NCBI GenBank assembly: GCA_044344935.1
Contig: JBIJCA010000036.1
Coordinates: 1 to 22,771 of the forward strand
Source: Aquimonas sp044344935
Lineage (GTDB): Bacteria > Pseudomonadota > Gammaproteobacteria > Xanthomonadales > Xanthomonadaceae
Reading direction: 5' to 3'
Length of the DNA stretch: 22,771 nucleotides
A model generated the notes under the pieces. That model was not told where the DNA came from, made no database searches, and saw nothing but the letters and a program-made list of their open reading frames with translations. Numbering within the stretch: position 1 is the first letter of the stretch; each line of letters begins with the position of its first letter. The translations under genes and the position numbers were made by a program. Below, one piece after another: positions 15,163-22,771 of this stretch.

Positions 15163-18100
15163 CTAGGGCACGCTCACCCGCTTTCTGTTGTCCGCGGAGA
15201 CGCGATCGATGAGTTTGTTGTAAGGGTCGAACCCCACCTCGAAGGGCTTCTCTTCGACTTCGATGCGCAGTTCGGTTTGCCCCTGCGTGATGCGATGGCG
15301 CTCCAGCGACAGCACGGTCTCCTCGCGTTCGCTCGCGCCCGGCGCGCGCGCAAACACCCCGACTTCAATCCAGTCGTTGATGGGCATCGGGGTTTCGCGA
15401 CCGATGCCGTCCGCGCTGAATTTCGCCGCGTTCAAGGTAAGCGTCAACGCGTAGCGATCGCCGGGCAGGGCTTCCACCTGCACGTCGTCCACCCGGTTGT
15501 CGTAGAAGACGATCCGCTCGAAGAGATCGGTGATCAGCTGCTCGTGCTCGGCTCCCGCCTCGGCGCGCAGATAGGTCAGCAGCTCGCGGCTGGTGGTGAA
15601 CGGCGCGGTCTGGAAGGCCTTGTCCGCCAGGTAGCGGCTGAGCGCGCGGTTGAGCGCTTCCTCGCCGATTTCCTCGCGCAGCCGATAGAACACCAGCGAG
15701 CCTTTTTGGTAGTGGATATAGGGCTGGTTCTCGACACGGTACAGCGGCTGCTCCTCGCGACTTTCGCCGCCGCGACCCGAGAGATAGCGATCCAGCTCGT
15801 AGCGCAGGAAGCGTCGCATCCGCTCCCGTCCGTACTCGCGCTCCATCACCATCAGTGCGGAGTACTGCGCGAGCGATTCCGACATCACCGTCGAACCCTG
15901 CACATCGGCCCCGATCACCTGGTGCGCCCACCACTGATGGGAGATCTCGTGTGCAGTGACGTAGTAGACGTAGTCGATGTCTTCGGGATCGCGCAGGTCG
16001 GCGATGAAGCCGATCGCCTCGGAGTAGGGAATGGTGTTCGGAAACGCCTGCGCGAAACTCTGGTAGCCCGGGAACTCGATGATCCGCACCTGGCGGTGCT
16101 GGTAGGGGCTGAAGTGGGTGCCGAAGTAGTCGAGCGAATCCTGCACCGACTTGATCATGCGCTCCGCATTCCAGGCATGGTCGGGGTGGTGGTAGATCTC
16201 GATCGGCAGGCCATTGAAATCGCCGCGGGTCACCTGCCAGCGGGCGGACAGGAACGAGTAGAAGGGCAGGATCGGTCGGTCCATCGCGTACTCGAAGCAG
16301 CGCCGGCCATCACGCTCGAACTCGCGCTTCAGATAGCCCGGCGCGAGTCCGATCTGGTCGGTCGCCGTGCAGAAGGTCGCGCTGAAGTCGATCCAGTGTC
16401 CGTCGTCGGTCACATAGGTGTGCGCGTGCGCCTCGGTGTCGTCGAGGTCCGCCATGCGAGGCGCTTCGGGCAGGCCGCGTTTGCGCCTTTCGTTGCGGTC
16501 GCCCAGTGCGCGCCCCCGGCTGTAACCCAGGGAGGGAAAGCTGAAGTTGTTGAAGAAGCTGCCGTTGTAGACAATGTCGGTCGAGCCGCGCCGGTTGCCG
16601 AATCCGCGCTGCTGCGAACGCAGGGTGAACCGCATCGGGCGGGTCTCGCCCGGCTGCATGGCTTGCTCCAGCCGGTAGATGCGGTAGCCCAGCTCGACGT
16701 CATCATGTCGGAGCTCGGCCGCGCCAAGGTCCATGCTTGGATGCTCGGCCTGCGGATTCAGCTGGACATGGATCTCCTGCAGCGGAACGAAGTGCGGATT
16801 GCGCAGGGTGTACTCGCCCCGTACCTCCAGCTTGAGCGCGTACGGGTCCAGATCGACCTCGATGGCCTGCGCGGTGATCAGCGGTTGCGGCTGGCCTTCG
16901 TACTTCTTGTAGAGCTCCTCGTAGCGGATCTGGTCTGCGATCACGGTCTCGCGACTGCTGTATCGATTGAGAACGTGCGTGTTGTAGAAGATGTAGCTGC
17001 CGACGCCTACCCAGGCCATCGTGGCGAGCGCAAGGCCAGCTCCCAGTGGGCCGCGCATGCGCTGACGCGCGAGCCGCAGGCGTTCGCGGCGGGTTGTGGC
17101 GGTGCCACGTACCCACAGCGCCGTGGCAAGCAGCAGCAGGGCAGTCAGAAACAGCGCCCAGTAGCCCTTGAACCACGCCCACGCGATCCAGAAGTGGCCG
17201 TAACCGTTCAAGTCGGAGTAGGGCAGGTCGGGGCTGCCGTAGTAGCGGTAGAGGTTGTTCTCGTAGCCCACGTAGTCCAGTACGACGAGCAGGGCGATAC
17301 CGCCCATCAGCAGGCCATAGGCGATGAACTTGTTGTTCGAGAGCACCTGCAGCACCAGCGCAGCGCCGGCGACGAGAATCGCCGGCACCGCCATGACCAG
17401 GATCGCCTTCAGATACAGCAGCGGTTCGAGCTGGGTGAACCCCTTCGACAGCTGCACGCCCATGGAGGCGAGAACGCCAGCGCCCAGAAAGGCGAACACC
17501 ACCAGCACCAGCGCGGAGAACTTCGCGAACAGCGGGGCCGCGTCAGGCACGGGCAGCGCATCCGTGACATCACTCAGGCGCAGCTGGCGTTCGCGCCAGA
17601 CCAGCTCGCCGGCGTAGAACATGACGATGATGTAGAGCAGCCAGCCGTAGGCGCCCTCCAGCGTCTCCAGCATCAGTGAGGTCACCGGATACGAAGGCGT
17701 CCCGTAGAGCGAGCTGATATCGGTGGCGCTGCCAAGGAAGTTGACCATGCCGAACAGCAGCATGATCAGGAAAGGCACACTGGTGAAAACACCGCGCGCA
17801 TCGAACTTCAGGATCTGCAGGTACTGCCGCAGAGAGACGCGCAGACCGCTTTCGGGCTTCGTGACAGGCAGAGGCACCACACGCTGCACGCTCGCGCTGA
17901 CAAGCGCAGCCCTGCGCTTGAACCAGGCGCGACCGGTGCCGCTGCGTTCGGTCTTGAACAGGCGAAAGGCCGCTGCCGCGAGCATCAGCCCGACCCCTAT
18001 CCACAGCGCGCGATTGGCAATCAGGTAACCGCCGAGTTCGGGTAGCAGGGTGTTGCGGTCCTGCGCGGACCAGTAGCGAGTGCTGAGTCCCAGCGCGCGC

Positions 18101-18738
18101 ACGCCGAACGGATCGGAAAGCGCTGCCAGCCATCTGTTGTCGAGGTCGCTCAGCAGTACGCCCGACACGACGTACAGCACGAAGAAGGCGATCACACCCA
18201 CATAGACCGCCAGCAGACTGCGGGTGGTGACTGCGAGCAGCGCCAGCAGCGCGCCGGTCAGCAGCAGGTTCGGCAGGACCAGCACCCCCATTCCCCACGC
18301 GTAGGGCATGAGCGCGTTCGGTCCGATCCGTGCCGGATCGATCCAGGGCATGTAGGGCGCGATGAAGAGGCCCAGGGCGAAGGCGATGTAGACGATCAGA
18401 CTGGCTGTCAGGCCGGCCCCGAATCGCCCCGCGAGGTAGTCACGCTTGCGGATCGGGTTCGAGAACAGCAGGTCAGCGGTGCCGGCCTCGAAGTCTCGGA
18501 GCAGCGCTCCGGCGATGAAGATGCAGATCACGAACAGGCCGAGCACCGAGGCGATCACCAGGAACTGCAAGGTCACCAGCGGGGCGTTGCGGTTGACGTT
18601 GCCAACGGCGCTGCCGAGCGTCACGGCGTCCGTGCTGGCGACGGTGAAGGCGATCAGGCCGAACAGCCCGGCGATCAGCCACAGCAGGGGCGAGCGCAGT
18701 TGCTCGCGCAGTTCGAAGCGGAAGAATTCAAGGATCAT
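15163..18738 (-). CDS. ABC-2 type permease fused to an M1-family metallopeptidase domain
   Basis: This 1191-residue membrane protein joins two permease halves to a peptidase. Residues about 15-260 carry around six membrane segments of ABC-2 type, with FEAGTADLLFSNPIRKRDYL at 83-102. Residues about 318-585 carry roughly seven more. Residues about 610-1100 form an M1-like domain with the zinc motif HEISH at 930-934 and a likely third ligand Glu954 in SESLAQYS. A Tyr-rich stretch, ENQPYIHYQKGSLVFYRLR, near 1003-1021 may supply the catalytic tyrosine. The usual GAMEN motif is not evident; FPNTIPYSEAIGF (899-911) is in its place. The ATG at 18738 is 10 bases after the ATPase gene stop, with GAGG upstream, and begins a typical permease N-terminus. 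The fusion is a known annotated architecture. Its substrate is not known to me. Confidence 0.9.
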   Translation of the reverse strand: MILEFFRFELREQLRSPLLWLIAGLFGLIAFTVASTDAVTLGSAVGNVNRNAPLVTLQFLVIASVLGLFVICIFIAGALLRDFEAGTADLLFSNPIRKRDYLAGRFGAGLTASLIVYIAFALGLFIAPYMPWIDPARIGPNALMPYAWGMGVLVLPNLLLTGALLALLAVTTRSLLAVYVGVIAFFVLYVVSGVLLSDLDNRWLAALSDPFGVRALGLSTRYWSAQDRNTLLPELGGYLIANRALWIGVGLMLAAAAFRLFKTERSGTGRAWFKRRAALVSASVQRVVPLPVTKPESGLRVSLRQYLQILKFDARGVFTSVPFLIMLLFGMVNFLGSATDISSLYGTPSYPVTSLMLETLEGAYGWLLYIIVMFYAGELVWRERQLRLSDVTDALPVPDAAPLFAKFSALVLVVFAFLGAGVLASMGVQLSKGFTQLEPLLYLKAILVMAVPAILVAGAALVLQVLSNNKFIAYGLLMGGIALLVVLDYVGYENNLYRYYGSPDLPYSDLNGYGHFWIAWAWFKGYWALFLTALLLLATALWVRGTATTRRERLRLARQRMRGPLGAGLALATMAWVGVGSYIFYNTHVLNRYSSRETVIADQIRYEELYKKYEGQPQPLITAQAIEVDLDPYALKLEVRGEYTLRNPHFVPLQEIHVQLNPQAEHPSMDLGAAELRHDDVELGYRIYRLEQAMQPGETRPMRFTLRSQQRGFGNRRGSTDIVYNGSFFNNFSFPSLGYSRGRALGDRNERRKRGLPEAPRMADLDDTEAHAHTYVTDDGHWIDFSATFCTATDQIGLAPGYLKREFERDGRRCFEYAMDRPILPFYSFLSARWQVTRGDFNGLPIEIYHHPDHAWNAERMIKSVQDSLDYFGTHFSPYQHRQVRIIEFPGYQSFAQAFPNTIPYSEAIGFIADLRDPEDIDYVYYVTAHEISHQWWAHQVIGADVQGSTVMSESLAQYSALMVMEREYGRERMRRFLRYELDRYLSGRGGESREEQPLYRVENQPYIHYQKGSLVFYRLREEIGEEALNRALSRYLADKAFQTAPFTTSRELLTYLRAEAGAEHEQLITDLFERIVFYDNRVDDVQVEALPGDRYALTLTLNAAKFSADGIGRETPMPINDWIEVGVFARAPGASEREETVLSLERHRITQGQTELRIEVEEKPFEVGFDPYNKLIDRVSADNRKRVSVP

Positions 18739-18748
18739 GCGGGCGGCC

Positions 18749-19627
18749 TCAGGCTGCGCGCGCGTGCTGACGCAGGCGCTGGAAGTAGACGTCTTCCAGA
18801 TCCGGCTCGACCGCAACGAAGCCGTCGCCGGGCGCGCTCTCGCTGAACACGTGAATCAGTGGCCGGCCACCCACCAGTCGGGTGGACAGGATCTGGTAGC
18901 GCGACTGGTGCTCTGCGAGTTCGGACTTGTCGAGCTGCTTGCGCCAGACCTGGCCGGCAAGCGCCTGGATGGTGGTGTGGGGCTCGCCTGTCAGCAGCAC
19001 CTGCCCGCGATTGATGATCGCCATGCGGGCGCAGAGGTCGGTGACATCCTCGACGATATGGGTCGAGAGAATCACGACGACTTTCTCGCCGATCTCGCTC
19101 AACAGGTTGAGAAAGCGATTTCGCTCTTCCGGATCCAGCCCTGCAGTGGGTTCATCCACGATCACGAGCTTCGGATCGCCGATCAGGGCCTGGGCGATAC
19201 CGAAGCGCTGGCGCATGCCGCCTGAATAGGTGCCGAGTTTGCGTTTGCGCGCATCCCAGAGGTTGACCTTGTGCAGCAGCGCCTCGACGGTTTCGCGACG
19301 TGGGCCGCTGCGGGTGAGGCCCTTCAGTACGGCGAAGTGATTCAGCAGCTCTTCGGCACTCACTTTCGGGTAGACCCCGAAGTCCTGCGGCAGATAGCCC
19401 AGCTGGCGACGCAGGGCGTCCTTTTCGGTCAGCACGTCGAGGCCGTTGAAGTCGATGCGCCCCGCATCGGGCTCCTGCAGCGTGGCGATCGTTCGCATCA
19501 GCGAGCTTTTCCCGGCCCCGTTCGGGCCAAGCAGGCCGAACAGGCCGGTCGGGACATCCAGGCTGACGCCGTCAATGGCGCGGACGCCGTTCGCATACGT
19601 CTTGGTGAGTGCGCGGATCGAGAGCAT
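18749..19627 (-). CDS. ABC transporter ATP-binding protein
   Basis: This 292-residue ATPase should power the adjacent permease. All nucleotide-binding motifs are intact: Walker A GPNGAGKS (34-41), the Q-loop in YLPQDF (Gln81), the signature YSGGMRQR (134-141), Walker B LVIVDEP (154-160) and the switch His190 in STH. The C-terminal 80 residues are the extension seen in ABC-2 exporters of the CcmA/DrrA type. The ATG at 19627 has GGAG seven bases upstream on the minus strand and is the first gene of a two-gene operon with the permease-peptidase. Transcription is probably controlled through the palindrome at 19646-19666. Drug, peptide or envelope-stress function cannot be distinguished from the sequence. 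Confidence 0.94.
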   Translation of the reverse strand: MLSIRALTKTYANGVRAIDGVSLDVPTGLFGLLGPNGAGKSSLMRTIATLQEPDAGRIDFNGLDVLTEKDALRRQLGYLPQDFGVYPKVSAEELLNHFAVLKGLTRSGPRRETVEALLHKVNLWDARKRKLGTYSGGMRQRFGIAQALIGDPKLVIVDEPTAGLDPEERNRFLNLLSEIGEKVVVILSTHIVEDVTDLCARMAIINRGQVLLTGEPHTTIQALAGQVWRKQLDKSELAEHQSRYQILSTRLVGGRPLIHVFSESAPGDGFVAVEPDLEDVYFQRLRQHARAA

Positions 19628-19645
19628 GAGGGTCTCCGTTGCAGT

Positions 19646-19666
19646 GGTGTAGCAAACTACAACACC
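19646..19666. promoter_or_regulatory. Palindromic candidate operator of the ABC operon
   Basis: GGTG and CACC flank 13 bases that include TGTAG-CAAA-CTACA, a perfect inverted repeat with a four-base spacer. It lies 19-39 bases before the ATG of the ABC ATPase gene, where a promoter is expected. The symmetry and position suit a dimeric repressor. GntR/YtrA-type regulators of ABC operons use GGTG...CACC-like sites in related bacteria, as I recall, but the spacing there may differ. No regulator gene lies in this window. Confidence 0.55.
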
Positions 19667-19799
19667 AATTGACAGGCGAACACCCGCCGGAAGTCATGCA
19701 CCACAGACACAGGATGCGACCGGAGGGAGCAGCGCCGGGCGCACCTCAAGAAGCGCGCAGGGGTCGGAGGTGGATCCGAACCCACGTATCCTTTGCCGC

Positions 19800-21809
19800 A
19801 TGGAATTGCTCAACGCCACGGCCGCTGCGCTGTCCGCGCAGGGCCCGCTGGCGCGGGCCTGGCCGGAGTTCCGTGCGCGTGAGGCGCAGCAGCGGCTGGC
19901 CGAAGCCGTTGCAGCCACGATTCTGGAGCGCGGCGAACTGGTGGCCGAAGCCGGCACCGGCACCGGCAAGACCTACGCCTATCTGGTGCCGGCCCTGCTG
20001 TCCGGGCTGCGGGTGATTGTCTCCACGGGCACGCGTGCCCTGCAGGACCAGCTCTACCACCGCGATCTGCCGCGTCTTCGCGAGGCGCTGGGCGTGGGGC
20101 TCAAGACCGCCTTGCTCAAGGGCCGCAGCAACTACCTCTGCTGGTATCGCATGGAGCGCGCGCGCAGCGACCGCACCTTCAGCGGGCGTGAGCCGGCGGC
20201 GCTGCTGGCGCGGGTCTGGCAGTTCGCCGGCAGCAGTGCGGACGGCGATATCGCCGGCGTCGACTTCGTACCCGAAGACTCGCCGCTGTGGCCGCAGATC
20301 ACCTCCACGCCCGACAACTGCCTGGGCAGCGAGTGTCCTTTCTACGGCGAGTGCTTCGTGGTCAAGGCGCGTGCGCAGGCGCAGGCCGCAGATCTGGTCG
20401 TAGTCAACCACCATCTGCTGTTCGCCGATCTGGCGCTCAAGCGCGAGGGCTTCGGCGAAATCCTGCCGGGCGCGCATGCCTTCGTGATTGACGAAGCCCA
20501 TCAGCTGCCCGAACTGGCGACGCGCTTCTTCGGCAGCAGCCTCAGCGCGCGTCAGCTGCAGGATCTCGGACGCGATGCTCTGGCGGAAGCACTGCAGGCC
20601 TCAGGTGCGATCGGCGCGCTGCAGCCTGCTGTCGAAGCGCTCGACAAGGCGGTGCGTGAGTTCCGGCTGGCCTGGGACCCGCTGCCCGCTCGCGGGCCAG
20701 TCGAGCAGGCGCTGCGGCTCGACCCCTGCGCCGACAGTCTGGAAGCCGTCGAAGACGCACTTCGCGAGCTGCTCGCAGCGCTTGAAGGCCAGGCCGAGCG
20801 CAGCCCCGGTCTGGAGGTGTGTCTGACCCGCGCACAGACGCTCATGCAGCGTCTCGACGCCATGCATCCGCGCGGCGAAGACGCCGTCGCCAGCGTGCGC
20901 TGGTACGAGCTGGCGCCGCGTGGCTTCAGTCTGCACCTGACCCCGCTCGACATCGCCGGGCCGCTCACCGAGTTCCGCGCCAAGGCCCATGCCGCGTGGA
21001 TCTTTACTTCCGCCACGCTGGCGGTAGGCGGGCACTTCGAGCACTTCGCGAGCCAGCTGGGTCTGCTCGCGCCCCACACCCTGCTGCAGCCGAGCCCCTT
21101 CGACTACGCGCAGCAGTCGCTGGCCTGGCTGCCGCCCGATCTGCCCGATCCGGGCGAGCGCGGCTACACCGAAGTTCTGCTGCGCGCCTGCCTGCCGGCG
21201 CTGGAGGCCTCGCGAGGCCGCGCCTTCCTGCTGTTTACCAGCCACCGCGCCCTGCGCGAGGCCGCCGAATGGCTGGCGGCGAACGCACCCTTTCCGCTGT
21301 TCGTGCAGGGCACGCAGCCGCGCCATCGACTGCTGCAGGCCTTTCGCGAGTCCGGCAACGGCCTGCTGCTGGGTGCGGCCAGCTTCTGGGAGGGCGTCGA
21401 CGTGGCCGGCGAGGCGCTGTCGCTGGTGCTGATCGACAAGCTGCCCTTTGCCGCGCCTGACGATCCGGTGCTGGAAGCACGGCTGGAGCACATCCGCCGC
21501 AACGGCGGCAACCCGTTCCGCGACTGGCAGCTGCCCAGCGCGGTGATCGCGTTCAAGCAGGGCGTGGGCCGACTGATCCGCAGCGAGTCCGACCGCGGCG
21601 TGCTGGTGCTGTGTGACCCGCGGCTGACCCGCAAGGGGTATGGACGCAGCTTTCTCGGCAGCCTGCCGCCGCTGCCGCGCACGCAGGCGCTTGCCGATGT
21701 CGAAGCCTTCTTCCGCAGCCATCCGACTGCGCCCGTCGGCTATAGCGGCCCGATATCGGGCGCGCGCAGCATCAGCAGCTTCGACATCGACGAGCCCGAA
21801 GTGGTGTGA
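19800..21809 (+). CDS. yoaA: ATP-dependent DNA helicase YoaA (DinG/XPD family)
   Basis: This 669-residue superfamily 2 helicase of the XPD/DinG type acts in DNA repair or replication-fork processing. Walker A AGTGTGKT is at 51-58. Four cysteines suited to a 4Fe-4S cluster are Cys114 (NYLCWYR), Cys174, Cys179 and Cys185 (in NCLGSECPFYGECF). NHHLLFADLAL (203-213) and the DEAH box (231-234) follow. Motif VI QGVGRLIRSESDRG starts near 587. The wording of these motifs matches E. coli YoaA closely, and tsaB follows as in E. coli, so YoaA is preferred over DinG. ATG 19800 is chosen over an upstream in-frame GTG at 19770. Neither has a convincing ribosome binding site. TATCCT at 19787-19792 could drive a nearly leaderless transcript. 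Confidence 0.93.
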   Translation: MELLNATAAALSAQGPLARAWPEFRAREAQQRLAEAVAATILERGELVAEAGTGTGKTYAYLVPALLSGLRVIVSTGTRALQDQLYHRDLPRLREALGVGLKTALLKGRSNYLCWYRMERARSDRTFSGREPAALLARVWQFAGSSADGDIAGVDFVPEDSPLWPQITSTPDNCLGSECPFYGECFVVKARAQAQAADLVVVNHHLLFADLALKREGFGEILPGAHAFVIDEAHQLPELATRFFGSSLSARQLQDLGRDALAEALQASGAIGALQPAVEALDKAVREFRLAWDPLPARGPVEQALRLDPCADSLEAVEDALRELLAALEGQAERSPGLEVCLTRAQTLMQRLDAMHPRGEDAVASVRWYELAPRGFSLHLTPLDIAGPLTEFRAKAHAAWIFTSATLAVGGHFEHFASQLGLLAPHTLLQPSPFDYAQQSLAWLPPDLPDPGERGYTEVLLRACLPALEASRGRAFLLFTSHRALREAAEWLAANAPFPLFVQGTQPRHRLLQAFRESGNGLLLGAASFWEGVDVAGEALSLVLIDKLPFAAPDDPVLEARLEHIRRNGGNPFRDWQLPSAVIAFKQGVGRLIRSESDRGVLVLCDPRLTRKGYGRSFLGSLPPLPRTQALADVEAFFRSHPTAPVGYSGPISGARSISSFDIDEPEVV

Positions 21810-21942
21810 GCGAGCGGAGCCAGGCCGCGGCGTCTTTTGCGCCGAAGAGTGTGCGGGTCACCGGCCAAGCTTTCAGCGGCTAAGCGACGCCTCGGACGCG
21901 ACAGGTCCGCGTGGCCGCAGCGCGCGCGGGGAGGCAAGTCCG

Positions 21943-21948
21943 TACACT
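21943..21948 (+). promoter_or_regulatory. Possible -10 element for tsaB
   Basis: TACACT, the same hexamer as before mrcB, lies 28 bases upstream of the tsaB ATG in the 167-base gap after yoaA. No -35 hexamer is recognisable at the correct distance, so tsaB may equally be read through from yoaA. Confidence 0.25.
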
Positions 21949-21976
21949 GCTCGGCCGAACTTTGCCTCGCCTGCCG

Positions 21977-22717
21977 ATGAACCTGCTCGCCATCGAAACC
22001 GCCACTGAAGCCTGCAGCGTCGCGCTTCTTTACGGCGATCAGCTGCTGCATCGCTTCGAGATCGCGCCTCGGCGCCACGCCGAGCTGGTGCTGCCCTGGG
22101 CCGAGGCGCTGCTGACGGAGGCCGGTCTGGTGCGCGCACAGCTGGACGCGATTGCAGTCGGTATCGGCCCGGGGGCATTCACTGGTGTGCGCCTCGCGGT
22201 CGCGATGGGGCAGGGCCTCGCGCTGGCCTTGGATCGCCCGTTGATCGGCATCGGCACCCTGCAGGTACTGGCCGCTGGCGCACGCGGCGTACAGACTGGC
22301 GACAGCGTGTTCGCTTCAATCGATGCGCGCATGGGTGAGGTCTACGCGGCGGCGTTCCGGATCGATGGCGACGGGCTGCCGATGGCGATCGATGCACCCC
22401 AGCTCGCTGCGCCCTCTGCGGTGAGTCTTCCCGAAGCCAGGAGCGGCTGGGCCCTTGGGACCGGCTTGGCGGCGGCCGACGCAGTGCTCGCACACCGAAT
22501 ACAGGCGCTGGGCTGGCCAGTGGAGCCCTCGGCCCTGCCTTCTGCGGCCGATCTGGCGCGGCTGGCGGCGCGGGCGTTTGCCGCCGGAGACCATTCGCGA
22601 ACGCCGGAGGCGGTGCAGCCGCTGTATCTGCGCGACAAGGTCGCGCAGACGATCGCTGAACGCGAGGCAAGAACGCTGGGCCCCATCGCCTATAGAGCCG
22701 GCAGCAATTATCCGTGA
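21977..22717 (+). CDS. tsaB: tRNA t6A37 threonylcarbamoyltransferase subunit TsaB
   Basis: TsaB is the non-catalytic partner that works with TsaD and TsaE to place threonylcarbamoyl on A37 of ANN-decoding tRNAs. The 246-residue protein shows the ASKHA-type start MNLLAIETATEACSVAL, RRHAELVLPW (32-41), and the family signature GPGAFTGVR at 64-72, then IGIGTLQVLA. It lacks the metal-binding histidines of TsaD, as expected. The length is close to E. coli TsaB (about 231). The ATG at 21977 starts exactly at the family N-terminus but has no visible Shine-Dalgarno sequence. Its place after yoaA matches the arrangement in E. coli. Confidence 0.94.
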   Translation: MNLLAIETATEACSVALLYGDQLLHRFEIAPRRHAELVLPWAEALLTEAGLVRAQLDAIAVGIGPGAFTGVRLAVAMGQGLALALDRPLIGIGTLQVLAAGARGVQTGDSVFASIDARMGEVYAAAFRIDGDGLPMAIDAPQLAAPSAVSLPEARSGWALGTGLAAADAVLAHRIQALGWPVEPSALPSAADLARLAARAFAAGDHSRTPEAVQPLYLRDKVAQTIAEREARTLGPIAYRAGSNYP

Positions 22718-22758
22718 ACTTTCAGCGGCGCCGATAGTCAGACTTCCGGTCTTGGATT

Positions 22759-22763
22759 GGAGG
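22759..22763 (+). promoter_or_regulatory. Ribosome binding site of a gene starting beyond the window
   Basis: GGAGG at 22759-22763 is a strong Shine-Dalgarno sequence with eight bases left before the window ends. A start codon at or just past 22771 would have normal spacing. No coding sequence of that gene is inside the window. It is on the same strand as tsaB, after a 41-base gap. Confidence 0.4.
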
Positions 22764-22771
22764 TCAGTCAG

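Noticed and set aside
15277..17679. 800-codon open frame on the + strand opposite the permease-peptidase gene
   Set aside because: It is antisense to a gene with clear motifs, has no recognisable domain, and long antisense frames are expected in GC-rich codon usage.
19669..19674. Perfect TTGACA hexamer on the + strand ahead of yoaA
   Set aside because: At 16-18 bases downstream there is no acceptable -10 (AGTCAT is the best), so it was not called as a promoter.
19764..19787. tRNA T-arm-like sequence on the minus strand (GGTTCGGATCC core)
   Set aside because: The loop lacks the standard A58, the stem has a mismatch, and the rest of a tRNA cannot be found in the adjoining yoaA sequence.

Overview
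This is a GC-rich chromosomal segment with tightly packed, overlapping genes. It most resembles a gammaproteobacterium of the Xanthomonadales/Lysobacterales type. The reasons are the yoaA-tsaB neighbourhood (also adjacent in E. coli), an mrcB gene with a UB2H-like region followed by a TPR lipoprotein, and the BtuB-linked cobalamin genes. The taxonomic call is inference. I see no rRNA, tRNA, CRISPR array, insertion sequence or integrase.

Positions 1-7304 hold a vitamin B12 uptake and salvage unit on the + strand. A cobalamin riboswitch (about 153-352) lies upstream of btuB, the TonB-dependent outer-membrane B12 receptor. A hairpin with a T-run follows btuB. Next comes a chain of overlapping genes: a small polytopic membrane protein of unknown function, cobB (corrin ring amidation), cobU, cobT, cobC and cobS (nucleotide-loop assembly). 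Together they could import corrinoid and finish or remodel it. The adenosyltransferase, cobyric acid synthase and cobinamide synthase genes are not in the window. The unit ends at a strong hairpin shared with a convergent gene.

Positions 7305-11831 (- strand) encode one 1508-residue protein with a GT4 module, a coiled coil, a GT2 module and a second GT4 module, preceded by what looks like a decayed GT2 remnant. It is probably a surface polysaccharide glycosyltransferase. It is divergent from mrcB (PBP1B, 12026-14353), whose short leader carries a run of nine C. A TPR lipoprotein overlaps the end of mrcB by 4 bases and is a candidate activator of the PBP.

Positions 15163-19627 (- strand) form an ABC exporter operon: an ATPase followed by a 1191-residue permease fused to an M1-type metallopeptidase domain. 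A palindrome, probably an operator, sits just upstream of the ATPase gene. On the + strand, yoaA (19800-21809, Fe-S DNA helicase) and tsaB (21977-22717, tRNA t6A synthesis) complete the window. A strong Shine-Dalgarno sequence at the very end predicts another gene starting just outside.

Most of the content is recognisable. The less explained parts are the B12-linked membrane protein, the repeat shared by the riboswitch B12 box and the btuB ribosome binding site, the hairpin inside the B12 unit, and the ABC operon palindrome. I found no clear case for an entirely new system.
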